Positions 53,412-64,000 of a DNA stretch of 64,000 bases are shown piece by piece; the first letter of the stretch is position 1, and the number at the start of each line of letters is the position of its first letter. The position numbers and the translations under genes were made by a program. The notes beneath the pieces are model-generated. The model worked only from the letters and a program-made list of their open reading frames with translations, made no database searches and had not been told where the DNA came from. The stretch lies in assembly GCA_963854835.1 (NCBI GenBank), contig OY978526.1, forward strand, positions 87,348,846 through 87,412,845, read 5' to 3'. This DNA is from Megamerina dolium. Lineage: Eukaryota; Arthropoda; Insecta; Diptera; Megamerinidae.

Positions 53412-54820
53412 TCGCCACAATTTATAATGAGATCTCCACACTATCTATCGATCTACTTTATGTAGAACATTGGTTTCGTATTTATCCGTGTGTGTTTTTG
53501 TATATCAGCCTGTCTATCTATCAGTGCTATCTATTTTAATGATAACATATCAAGTACCACTGTATAAGCATAATACCTTAATAACTTTAATTATATACAA
53601 TACAATTCATATTAGTTTTAATAGTGGTCAAATATTCGAATGATCGATGTATTTGATGGTTATCGCATGTATCAGTTTTGATTTATGATTATAAGTATTT
53701 GTGAGTGTGCTTAGAAGAATTTTGTTCACGTCAATCATCACAAGTGTTTTCATAACTTCTACGTGTGCAATGATTAGCATCGTGTTTGGCACGTGAACCA
53801 CTTCGTCTGTACATACATGTTGATGTCCTATGTTAACAATTTCAATTTATTTTGATCATTTTTTCTGGTGTGTTCTGAATATTTCCATATTTCAGTTGGG
53901 CTCATTAATTAATTAATTAATGAATAATTTCGAAGACAATTTCCCAAAGACTTTTACAGAGTGATGCTTTCAAGAAATAGCATTAGCATGGATAAATGTC
54001 TTCATAAAATATAGTAAGTACGTACTTAAATAGAGAGGTCTGATCTACCCCTTGGATTTTACTTAGGGTCACATGGTGTTGCTGCTAAAGGACACGATGA
54101 TTTCAGAATTTATTATTGTTCATCTTGCTGCTGCTGCTTTGCAAATATTAACGCGTTATTATTTTTATTCCTTGCGTTGCATAAATATTACGAGGTGATA
54201 AATTACAAAGAAAAATATTATAAAAAAAATTTTTTTTTAATAATAAAATGATAAATAGGCATTTAGTACTTTTTTTAATAATCTAGATTTCTTTCTTTGT
54301 GATATCATGATTCTATTGTGCTCACTATTTATATCATATAATTATAGATTCATATAGCAGTGAAATATGCCCTCGCTTCATTGTTGTAAAGCTGAATGGT
54401 CACACATACACAATTTGAAATTTCTAGTTTTGCTTAATTATGCATTCGTGCACTATTTGTATTTATCTTCAAGGGTTTTATTATTTTAATTAAAAATGTA
54501 AAATATAAAAATATATAAATTGTTGTTTTCTTCAAGAAAAATACTTTGTCTGCACAAGCACTCGCCAAGATACATTGACACAAGACATCTTGTGGAAATT
54601 CACATAAAATTTCTGAACAATTGCAATGCAATGCAATGCCTCCTTTAAGGATTTTACTTTTTAAATAAAAAATTACACCAAAAACAATTGCAATCAAAAA
54701 AGTAATATTTACGGAGTAAATAGGTACTTATGTTATATCTGAAAATGTAGATTTTATGTTCTTTCAAAAAAAAAAAATATACATAACTATTGTCTCATGC
54801 TTTTTATGCTTTTAATTTAT
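53412..54820. other. Anonymous AT-rich DNA
   Basis: No gene recognised; gcaatgcaatgcaatgcc (54623-54640) and an attaattaattaatt run (53909-53922) are the only repeats of note. Confidence 0.5.
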
Positions 54821-54847
54821 GTAAGTCTACCAAATTTTCTGCAAAAT

Positions 54848-57478
54848 TTTTCAACATCAGCCTTATATGTGCCCACGCTCCGACGGATGAGAAGGACAAT
54901 GTGACCAAGGAGAGCTTCTTTCAGCGCCTCGAAGAAGCTTATGACCGCTGCCCCCGCCACGATATCAAAATCGTGATTGGCGACTTTAATGCCAAGGGCA
55001 TTAAAGTCGCCAATGGGCAAGGAAGGTACCTTTGGTCCAACTGTCGGAAAATTCAGCCTCCACCAGAACACCTCCGATAACGGAATGAGGCTGATCGACT
55101 TCGCCGCAGCACGAAACATGGTAATTGGTGGTACCAGATTCCAGCATCTCGACATCCACAAAGCGACATGGCTGTCTCCAGATCATCGTACAAGAAACCA
55201 AATTGATCATGTGGTGATTGACGGAAGGCATGCTTCCAGTGTGATGGACGTGAAATCGATCCGTGGTGCCAACATCGACTCGGATCACTACCTTGTTGCA
55301 GATAAGGTGCGCACACGCTTATGTGTCGCAAATAACAAGAGAAGTCCCACACAGAGAAAGCTCGACGTCAGTAAGCTGCGATCACCAGAGACAGCAGATG
55401 CATTTTCCACTCGACTATCGGATCTGCTTATGCAGAACACTCCCCAACTTGATGATACATGCGCACGGTGGACACATATATCCCACTCCATGACTACTGC
55501 TGCCGAGGAGGTAATCGGTTACTACCGGCCTCTGAGGAATGAGTGGTATGATCAGGAGTGTCGCGACGCTACCGCAGAGAAAGACGCCGCCTACAGAAGA
55601 ACCCTGCGTGCAGGCGCAACGCGAGCTGTTAAGGAGCGGTATAGAGAGAAAAGGAGTGCAGAGAGACGTCTTTTCAGGCGCAAGAAGAGGGAGTTGGAAA
55701 GACGTGAGTGTGAGAAGATAGAGATGTGTACCGACAAGAATGAGACTCGAAAATTCTTCGAAAAGATCAAGCGCCTAAGTGGAGGTTTAAATCCCGGAGC
55801 CTCTTCTTGTCGTGATGGAAATGGGAATCTGGTTACAGATGTCCAGAGTGTACTGAGCCTATGGAGGGAACACTTCTCCACGTTACTGAATGGCGATGCT
55901 ACGAACAATTCCGCCAGTGGAGGAGATTGCCCGATAACCCCAATTACAGATGATGGTGTTGATGTTCCACCACCCGACTATGACGAGGTTGAAACGGCCA
56001 TTTTAAGGCTGAAGAACAACAAAGCTGCAGGTGCTGATGGCCTGCCTGCCGAGTTGTTTAAGACCGGAGGCGATGAGCTGCTCACCCGCATGCACCAGCT
56101 CATAAGCAGAATATGGTCGGATGAAAGCATGCCTGATGATTGGAGGCTCAGTGTTCTCTGTCCTGTACATAAAAAAGGAGACCCCACAATTTGCGCCAAC
56201 TACCGTGGAATAAGTCTCCTGAGCATCGCATACAAGGTTCTATCGAGCGTACTGTGTGAAAGGTTGAAGCCTATGCTCAGCAACCTGATTGGACCTTATC
56301 AGTGTGGCTTCAGACCTGGTAAATCCACCATCGACCAGATTTTCACACTGCGCCAAATCCTGGAGAAGACCCAAGAAAAACAGATCGACACACACCACCT
56401 ATTTGTTGATTATAAAGCCGCTTTCGACAGTCCGGTAAGGGATTACCTCTACGCAACAATGTCTGAGTTCGGTATTCCTGCAAAGCTCATTCGACTTTGT
56501 AGAATGACACTGCATAACTCTCGTTGTGCAGTGAAAATTGGGAAGGACCTCTCCGCACCGTTTAATACCGAACGGGGTTTCAGACAAGGTGATTCGTTAT
56601 CGTGCGACTTCTTCAATCTTATTATGGAGAAAATAATACGAGCTGCTGATCTACGACATAATGGCACTATCTTCAACAAAAGTGTCATGCTGTTAGCGTA
56701 TGCCGACGATATTGACATAATCGGCATGAACACGCGAGCAGTCAGTGCAACATTCTCAGAGTTGGAAAGAAAGTCGCGTCGGATGGGTCTCACGGTGAAC
56801 GAGGGCAAGACGAAGTATCTAGTGTCAACAAACAAAGAGTCCCGGCGTCTTGGTCAGCACGTCACTGTTGACAACTACGCTTTTGAAGTAGTAAGGGACT
56901 TTGTCTATCTTGGAACCAGCATTAACAGCAGTAATGACGTCAGCTTGGAGATCATGCGTAGGATAACTCTTGCTAACAGGTGTTACTTTGGGCTGAGTAA
57001 GCAATTGAAAAGTCGAACCCTCTCTCGAAGAACGAAAACTACACTCTACAAGTCTCTCATCATGCCTGTCCTAACATATGGCGCTGAAGCCTGGACAATT
57101 TCCATCTCGGATGAGCGAATGCTTGGAGTTTTCGAGAGAAAGGTCCTACGCAGGATCTTTGGACCTATTTGCGTTGGTGGCGAGTACCGAATAAGATACA
57201 ACCATGAGCTGTACGAGCTATATGCCGATATTGACATAGTAAAGCGCATCAAAATCCAGCGGCTGCGCTGGCTAGGTCATGTCGAGCGAATGGAAGAACA
57301 CGCTCCAGCTAAGAAGGTGTTATATTCGGAACCCGCTGGAGGACGACGCAGAAGAGGAAGACCAAACCTCCGGTGGAAAGACCAAGTACTGGAGAACCTG
57401 ACGGCGCTTGGAATTTCTAACTGGCGCCAGCTAGCGAAGAACAGAGATGGCTGGCGAAGCATGTTATTTTCGGCCTAA
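54848..57478 (+). pseudogene. LINE polyprotein: AP endonuclease (broken) and reverse transcriptase
   Basis: The first frame gives ICAHAPTDEKDNVTKESFF and HDIKIVIGDFNAK, then is thrown out by an inverted insertion at 54976-55014. The second frame runs from 54977 to TAA 57476-57478 (833 codons). It holds the rest of the endonuclease (DIHKATWLSP around residue 55; SDHY with catalytic Asp-His at about 103-104), a basic linker (about 190-240), and the RT. RT motifs: FVDYKAAFD with Asp at residue 478, RGFRQGDSLS (about 535), LAYADDIDI with the YADD at 575-578. The C-terminus has PVLTYGAEAW and RWLGHVERM, GRRRRGRPNLRWKD, then GISNWRQLAK. The RT looks intact, but without the first half of the nuclease the unit cannot move alone. 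The annotated ATG at 54977 lies in the inverted insert and is probably not a real start. Confidence 0.88.
54976..55014. repeat. Perfect 18-bp palindrome with 3-base spacer inside the endonuclease frame
   Basis: attggcgactttaatgcc (54976-54993), aag, then its exact reverse complement (54997-55014). The left arm encodes GDFNA; the right arm is not part of any LINE frame. Confidence 0.95.
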
Positions 57479-57530
57479 ATCGATATTCGGTTGTCATGGC
57501 CACATAAGTAAGTAAGTAAGTCTACCAAAT

Positions 57531-58659
57531 ATTGTATCAGAAAATATATTTTTTTGTGGTCGATTCATATTACTATAGAACTTTTTCCCTTTTATTTTGT
57601 AAATTTATTTTATTTTATTGTGGCACACCACCAACATCTTCTGGAAAATGCAAAAATTCATTCATTCATTCAGTCATTCATTTCAAATACACACCCACAT
57701 ATACACATAGGAAAAACATAAGCATTAACTCGACTGTGCGAAAAATTGCTGTAACAAGGAAGAGGAAACAATTGAAGTACATAGAACAGGATGACAAGTA
57801 AATGAGAAACAGCTGCTGCTCGAAAGTCTAAAGTGCCTTAAGATGTTATCAAGAATATTGCATATTGAACACAAAAAAAAACTGTATGGAATGTAAAGAA
57901 ATATGCTCGACAGTCAGAATGTATTGTAATGATTCCTATTCTATTCACCCCATTTTCATTCACTTTGAACTCTAGAATCCAATCATAGTGCAATTGAGTT
58001 TATTACTGTGTTTTGTTCAATCAATTGCATTTTACTGTGTATAGTTCTTTAGAAAATAGAAATTCATAAATAGCATATTTGGAACATTTGAGAAATTTTC
58101 ATTTTCTTTCTATTTAATTTCTTATTTAAGTTTGAACTTTAGATATTATATTTTTCTTTTTGTTTCCCTTTCTTTTTATTTTTCTCTCTATCTCTTTTTA
58201 ACATTGTACAAATTTAAATATTTGCTATGTGTATTACTATTTCTTTTACCTTGAACAACATAAATGTCGATTAGTTCTGTTTAAACTTACAGACTATGAT
58301 GTTTCTGAAAGCTTTTTCCTAAAAAAATATGATTTGCAATTAAATATTATTTTTAATTTTTATACGAAATTACGTTGCGGACGCTTCAAAAAAGGTCTAA
58401 ATATTTTTTGGGTGTTTTTTACGTTTATTAAAAATCTAATTATTGGCACAAGATCCTCCGAAGACTTGGCCGAGCTTCTTTAACAGAATTGCCGTTTTGC
58501 GCTAAAATATTGAGACATGTATATTTTACCTTACGGCATAAACAGACCACCAACCTCATATCCATGGATACGGAAAACATCATTATCCAAGCAAGCATTT
58601 TGTCTTTTCGTTTCTTACCTTTATCACAGAGTGAAAATAAGATTTTAATAGTTTTTATC
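57531..58659. other. Anonymous AT-rich DNA
   Basis: No gene recognised; attcattcattca-type short repeat at 57658-57680. Confidence 0.5.
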
Positions 58660-58680
58660 ACTTGGAAATATATAAATTTA

Positions 58681-59045
58681 AAAAAAAAATTTGTTTGTGG
58701 CACCTAAAGTCCCGAAGGGCTCATTGGCCGAGCTTATCTTCCATTACTGTTGTGCGTGTTAAATCTTGGACAGTATTAGAAGGGACCTACTTATTTTAGC
58801 CGGTTCCGAACGGCAGAACCCTTGTGATATCACTTTTTCTGAGCTTTGTCACAGAGTTCTTTTAGAAGCTTTTTCATGGCAAATTGTTACTGCCGGTAGA
58901 ATTGCCAATTGCTTGCCAACAGGTGGGTACCGTTCGAAAGAATAATCTTTTCGATATTAAATTTGTTATGCATCAGCCGGGGATTGAACCACGGATCACC
59001 TACAGATCAGAAGACCCACACACTAACCACTGAGCTATGGCACCC
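58681..59045 (-). mobile_element. tRNA-derived SINE, tail type A, full length
   Basis: The head at the right (rc: gggtgccatagctcagtggt) and B box ggttcaatcccc are present; the tail ctttaggtgccacaaacaaa is altered. A 6-base insertion (gatcac) lies between the B box and the anticodon-arm region relative to other copies. Confidence 0.9.
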
Positions 59046-59091
59046 GTAAAATAAAATAAAATATTATTTCAATTAATATTTAAATAATCAT

Positions 59092-59678
59092 ATTCCATCC
59101 ATCCATATTCCTAAGGTTCCAGGCTGGAACATAGAGCCACAACGACTTTCTTCCATTCGGGTCTATTTTGTGCCAGTCTCTTTACTTCATTCCAGCTAAG
59201 GCGTATGGAACGGGTTTCCAACTCTAATAGTCGTCTCCAGGTGTTCGCGGGTCTTCCTCGTCTACGACTGCTTTGGGGGTTCCAGTCAATCGCAGTCCTT
59301 GTTAGGTCGCCGCTCTCCCTGCGCAGAACGTAACCGATCCAGCTCCATTTTCTTTTTTGGATCTCAAATTGAACTGGTTTTTGCTGGGTTCTGGCCCATA
59401 AGACAGCATTTGATATAGTATCTGGCCATTATATTTTTAGAATTTTTCGTATGCAACGGTTTACGAAGACTTGTAGTGAGCTTATATCAGCTGCTGCAGC
59501 ATTCCACGTTTAGCATCCATATAATAAAGATGGTTTGACAATTGAATTGAATATTTTCAATTTTGTGCGCTGTGATATGTGATGCGTTCCAAATTGCTTG
59601 ATATTGCTTGAGGTAACGCTTCCCAGATAGCAGAAAGATTGTACCTCCTCCAGTTCAATGCAGTCAAATTATCATATT
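59092..59678 (-). mobile_element. RTE-like LINE C-terminal fragment, second lineage
   Basis: The minus strand, almost one frame, reads CIELEEVQSFCYLGSVTSSN (59.65 kb), KLKIFNSIVKPSLLYGC (59.56 kb, then a stop), VFVNRCIRKILKI (59.47 kb, then a stop), QKRKWSWIGYVLRRESGDLT (59.36 kb), DWNPQSSRRRGRPANTWRR (59.28 kb), and ends EWKKVVVALCSSLEP. The WxWIGHxLR...ALDWNPQ...GRPxxTWRR C-terminus differs from the 54.8-kb family, so this is a separate lineage. 5'-truncated after the RT. Confidence 0.82.
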
Positions 59679-59690
59679 ACTTGGAAATAT

Positions 59691-60685
59691 TTTCTAAGTT
59701 TTTTTTTTTTTTTCATTCGAAAATTTATTTTGAAACGTTTTAAATAATTTTTAATTTCATTGTAACATAAAATTGCAATTTTGAGTAAAAAAAACTGTTT
59801 AAATTTCTCTGGCCTATATTATAAAAAAAAAATTGTAAAGTTCATCTGCTTGAAAATTCTGATTATGACAAATTTTTTATTTTCTCCATTCTCTTTGTGA
59901 ATATTTGTGTACATATACATAGACCCATCATATTGTGAAATTGTGACATTTACATTTATATGATGGTACATAAATGATTAATGGAGTTTTAATTCTGTGC
60001 ATATTTAAAGCAATATTGTATTAATTAGAATTACAAAAAAAAAAATACAAAATTTCATACACAATTTACATTTATGTATATACAATTACATACTTTATGT
60101 GTATGAAATAAAAGGTCCCATTCGAGTAAAATTGCTTCCATTAAAATTAGTTCAATGTGGAACAATGTAGGCTGACGTGAAATTTATTTTACACTGTGTC
60201 AGCATATAAAATAAATAAAGTTTGGTGTAATTACAATATTCACTTAAGCTCTGCTCTCTGCTCTCTTCTCTCTGCTCTCTTCACTGCTCTGCTCTGAATT
60301 ATTAAAACGGCTTACTTTTGGGATTATGATGGCAATATTGACACGCCGTAGGGAAGTCAATCAAATTTTGTATACGAAAATTGTGAAAGGTGAAATTTAA
60401 TCAAATTACTTTTCAATTTACTTCGACTTATAGGAAATATATACAATACAATGGTACAATAAAGGGCATTTGTACTAATATTTTAATTAAAATATTGGTG
60501 TTGGTAAATCAACTTTACATAATAATTTGTTTATTGATTTCCTGTTTTTTTTTTTTTTTAATTTCTTTTGTTTCTCAATCACAATTGAAATTTAATTCAT
60601 ATAGAAAGTAATTTAATTTTTAAAATTTTGTGAATCATTCGATTGAAAATATTTGAAGTATGTAGTTATATTCTAGTTCTAATCG
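59691..60685. other. Anonymous AT-rich DNA with a CT-rich tract
   Basis: No gene recognised. A ctctgctctctgctctcttc minisatellite-like tract lies at 60248-60296. Confidence 0.5.
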
Positions 60686-61184
60686 GCTAATTAAATTGGA
60701 TTCGTTCAAAAAAAATACAAAATAAAAAGTTGCGGGTTCTAAAGCTGAACCTTAAGTTTTTCTCTTCAATTTTCTCATTATTTAACCACAAAATTTTGCC
60801 TGGCCTGAAATTCCATTACACTTCCATTACTTTTGTGCGTATTATATTTGGACAGTATAAGAAGGGACCTACTTTTTCTAGCCAGTTTATGACGGCAGAA
60901 ATGTTGTGACATCACTTTTTCTGAGCTTTGTCATAGAGTTCTTTTAGAGGGTGGGCATCGTTCGAAAGAAAAATCTTTTCGATATTAAATTTTGCTATGC
61001 TTTAGCCGGGGATTGAACCTACGACCAACAGATCAGAAGGCCAACGCACTAACCACTGAGCTACGGCACCCAGCTAATAATATTGAATTTGTTAAAAAAA
61101 ATACAAAATAAGAAGTTGCGGGTTCTATCGGGGGTTCTTGCGGGTTTTTTTTATCAATTTGCTCATTATTTAACCACAAAGTTT
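60686..61184. repeat. Pair of about 110-bp direct repeats flanking a SINE
   Basis: ggctaattaaattgg ... aaaaaatacaaaata ... agttgcgggttcta ... ctcattatttaaccacaaa at 60686-60796 recurs in the same order at 61072-61184, with a divergent middle. The SINE fills the space between. Confidence 0.78.
60821..61071 (-). mobile_element. tRNA-derived SINE, internally deleted and 3'-truncated
   Basis: The head with both pol III boxes is at the right (rc: gggtgccgtagctcagtggt). About 50-60 bp of the body are missing where ttcttttagagg joins gtgggcatcg, and the tail stops after the acgcacaaaagtaatgg region. Confidence 0.85.
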
Positions 61185-61398
61185 AGCTCTTAAAGAACTC
61201 ATATGTATGATTGACCTCCATAGACAATTTTCTCCCCCACTCCAGTACTTGCAGAGTGCCTCTAGAGTGGTAATATATGATATATGAATGACCCCTGTTT
61301 ATTTGATCCTCATAATATTTCGTCCAAACTTACATACGCCAATTTTCAATTTTTAAGAGGCTCTCATACAAAATGAATATTAATACAAATGAAATGAG

Positions 61399-61640
61399 AC
61401 ACATTCGAGCGAATGTAAGAACACGCTTCAGCTAAGAAAGTGTTATATTCGGAACCCGCTGGAGGACGACGCAGAAGAGGAAGTCCTAACCTCCGATGAA
61501 AAGACCAATTACTGGAGAACCTTACGGCGCTTGGAATTTCTAAATGACGCCAGCTAGCGAAGAACAGATATGGCTGGCGAAGCATGCTATATTCGGCCTA
61601 AATTGATATTCTGTTGTTATGGCCATAAGTAAGTAAGTAA
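61399..61640 (+). mobile_element. RTE-like LINE 3'-terminal fragment
   Basis: From attcgagcgaatgtaagaac to gttgttatggccataagtaa it follows the last 240 bp of the 54.8-kb element with a few substitutions that break the frame, and ends in the same (TAAG)n tail (61626-61641). It is a very short 5' truncation of the same subfamily. Confidence 0.9.
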
Positions 61641-62000
61641 GTACAAAGGAGAGTGAAATGCAATTTCGATACCCATTAATTTCACTTTTCAATATTTTTC
61701 CCGAAGTTACTTACCCTCTACACGCTTACCCTTACCTTTAGGAGACTGCCAAACAAAATTAACGAAAAAACCCTCAAAATCGACAAATAATCACTTAATT
61801 TACTAGGAATGATCTCTAGAAGACTCAAAAGTAAAGACGGCCTCTGCTAGTTTTTTCTGTCCAACCTTCTTTCGGAGCATGGTTCCTCTTTGTCTCATCC
61901 CCTTAAGGAGGCTCCCCTATAAAATTGCCATTTTGTATAAAATTTGCTCCCATCAATGCCATGGTACCTCTAGGGGAGTAAAAAATATGACTAACACACC
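61641..62000. other. Unclassified, less AT-rich sequence
   Basis: Differs from the surroundings by runs such as ccccttaaggaggctcccct and ctctaggggagt. Similar phrases (cccccactccag, gcctctagagtgg, gaggctctcatacaaaatga) lie on the other side of the LINE fragment at 61230-61380, suggesting one older repeat split by the LINE. No protein match recognised. Confidence 0.4.
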
Positions 62001-64000
62001 TGGATATATAGAAAATATATTGTTCTCTTAATTCACACATTTAAACCTGTCGGAATTCAATGATGAGTCAAGTCAATTTTGCAAGCCTACATACACATAT
62101 GTACATGTAGATCAACTTGTACTTGTTTTAATAACTTTAATAAATTAACGCATTGTAACAGCATTATATTTCATTTTAATTATTAACGCCGCATTATTTT
62201 GTACAGCATGTTATTATTTTAATTTAATTATTTATTTTACAAAGTATACATTGTTGTTGTTGTGCTCTTGCTGAAAGTGTGTCGCGTTAATTTAATTTCT
62301 CAATTACTTTTTTAATAGTTTGTCGATTGGCTACTGTAGCAATGTGTTAGCCATGTTATATTTATTATAGCTTGTCAATTTAATGTGATAGCAATACAAT
62401 GAAAATTTAATTGAAATTTGTACTATTTACATTCAGATAGCAAAAAGCCCATGAATACATTAAATCATGTTGATATTAGAGTGTTTCATTATTTTATTGA
62501 ATAAATTGTGGAATACTATGATATATGAAATTTGATATGTACGCAAAATACTTCCTCGTTGTCCATTGCTTACATTATTCCTGTATAAATTTTTCTAAAA
62601 TACTAACTACAATTACTATACAAAGGACGCACAGATAAATCGATTGTAATTATATGAAAATGGTGGTCGTTCTCATTCTACAATTCAACTAACTTAATAA
62701 TGAAAACAATTGAGAATTAAAACCATTAACTAGTCCATGAGGTGAAATCGCAAAACATTTACCAAATACGATTCTAAATTTGATTATAAAGCAACTATAA
62801 ACTAAGTACGTTCACTTAAGGGATTTCCTTACACATACACACACATACATAGATAAATAATGCGACATTTACTGTAATTACTTTTATAGCTATTTATTAA
62901 GCAAATATTATCAAATATAAGATATATTGTTATATATATATATATATATTGAAGTATAGTTAACATTATATACGTACATTTGTGTTCTATTCACCCACAC
63001 AGCAAATCACTGTATGCATTATCCTTACAACTAAAATGACACCATGTAGTAAAAAAAAAATTATGGGCCTCCTCAGAATACTCTAAAGCGAAAAACTACC
63101 TAAATTTAATTAATATTGCAAAATATCGTGTTGTCCTTACGATGGGATTAAATAATAGGTGTGCATTGCATTGCATTGCGATTAAGTGATTTTTCATAGA
63201 ATTATTAAACCGCCAGATTACGTTTGCTTGCACACATCAGCAGGACCTATATATTCTGTAAGTAGAGGTACAAAAAATATACTCATATCTGGCCGTTTTT
63301 CGATATCAATTCGTATATGAGCCATTGAGCCAAAAATGTAAATAATCTAATAAAACATTTCTTCCTGAATCTAAATATGATTAAGTAAATTTTGTAGAAA
63401 TGTTTTGTAACAACTAAGTACTTTTTTTTTTCCTTGAAATATTGATAATATCATATGAATTGGCAATAAATCGATAAAAATATATATCATCCCTAAAACC
63501 AAGTAGTAGGTTTCAATCACAATTATAGAACAATGGGCGAGCAATTGTTCAAAAGAGAAGGTAAAAATTTTGAGAAATCCAATCCAATAAATTAAATGAA
63601 TTATATGTGAGTTATTTTATGGTATTGTGTATATCACTAACGAGTACTTTTGGAACTATCAATTCACTAGTTCCCTTAACGATACAACATCAATATTTTA
63701 CTGACGAGCATGAACGCATAAGCACTTACTACTTATCATTAATTAAACAACAGAAAATAATGTTTTACTTCTAAATAACCCCATTTTGGTCAAACATTTT
63801 CTAATAAATCATTTAATTATGGTAAACATTCATGTATGTATTGTACGTATATGTAAATACATACATATATTTATATATTTTGTACCTATTTACAAAGTGT
63901 TCACAGTTATAAGAGCAGTTGTTTGTAACAACACAACGACAACACAACGACAACACAGCGACAACATAGCTTAGTAATAATCAGCTATTTGTAAATTGTT
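62001..64000. other. Anonymous AT-rich DNA to the window end
   Basis: No gene recognised. A TA run at 62932-62949 and a small minisatellite of aacacaacgac units at 63928-63965 are the only structure seen. Confidence 0.5.

Larger units (their letters stand above)
54821..57530 (+). mobile_element. RTE-like LINE, 5'-truncated, with target-site duplications
   Basis: gtaagtctaccaaat occurs on both sides (54821-54835 and 57516-57530), allowing that its first bases overlap the TAAG tail; the duplication is at least gtctaccaaat. Between them lies about 2.68 kb beginning inside an AP-endonuclease domain and ending after the RT ORF with ggttgtcatggccacataag and a (TAAG)n tail. The 5' start inside the coding region is the usual outcome of incomplete reverse transcription. 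The clade call rests on the endonuclease style (APTDEKD, IVIGDFNAK, DIHKATWLSP, NQIDHVVI) and the C-terminal LRWLGHVERM, which resemble RTE/BovB-type elements; it is not confirmed by phylogeny. Confidence 0.9.

Noticed and set aside
53182..53465. Open frames of 81-84 codons reading YIYIYI
   Set aside because: They are translations of the TA microsatellite, not proteins.
55591..55908. Minus-strand open frames within the 54.8-57.5 kb LINE
   Set aside because: They are antisense shadows of the RT ORF, with no domain of their own.
59092..59678. A copy of the same RTE-like family as 54.8 kb
   Set aside because: The C-terminal motif (WSWIGYVLR...DWNPQ...TWRR, ending ALCSS) differs throughout from RWLGHVERM...RWKD, so it is kept as a second lineage.

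Overview
The window looks like nuclear DNA from a fly. It is very AT-rich, full of poly-A/T runs and TA, TG and trinucleotide microsatellites. Every recognisable coding stretch belongs to a transposable element, and no host gene, rRNA or functional tRNA gene could be supported. The element mix fits a cyclorrhaphan dipteran, possibly a tephritid: DD34D mariners of several lineages, DD41D 'rosa'-type Tc1/mariner elements (a family first named from a Ceratitis fruit fly), RTE-like, Jockey-like and RNase H-bearing LINEs, and a tRNA-derived SINE. The species assignment is inference.

Layout. 0.5-3.3 kb: a mariner and a DD41D element, both minus strand, each with terminal inverted repeats and TA duplications. 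4.2-4.8 kb: an RTE-like remnant with an (ATG)n tail. 6.6-8.0 kb: an RNase H LINE. 8-17 kb: mostly anonymous DNA with one SINE (11.6 kb) and a LINE end with a (TAA)n tail (13.8-14.7 kb). 17.0-17.7 kb: a short TIR-bounded deletion derivative of a second DD41D family. 17.7-22.4 kb: no genes seen. 22.4-23.6 kb: a Jockey-like LINE. 25.8-26.9 kb: a 5'-truncated DD41D copy whose 3' end runs into a (TA)n array. 27.3-30 kb: LINE and SINE fragments side by side, then a mariner. 31.1-31.3 kb: a duplicated hairpin repeat. 32.5-34.3 kb: a SINE beside a LINE. 35.9-37 kb: a mariner with a SINE at an internal deletion. 39.4-42.8 kb: a SINE and two mariners. 43.2 kb: a SINE with a 12-bp target duplication. 45.2-46.4 kb: a mariner with TIRs. 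48.2-49.4 kb: an RTE-like fragment split by a SINE. 50.7-51.6 kb: an RNase H LINE with a (TAA)n tail. 53.2 kb: a large TA array. 54.8-57.5 kb: the best-preserved element, an RTE-like LINE with an open frame of 833 codons and target-site duplications. 58.7-61.6 kb: two SINEs, another LINE 3' end and an RTE-like 3' end.

All elements appear non-autonomous now (stops, frameshifts, lost catalytic residues). The interest lies in how they were built: nested insertions with paralogous empty sites, snap-back inverted insertions, a SINE family with two different 3' tails of which one resembles the 3' ends of local LINEs, and microsatellites sitting at element ends.
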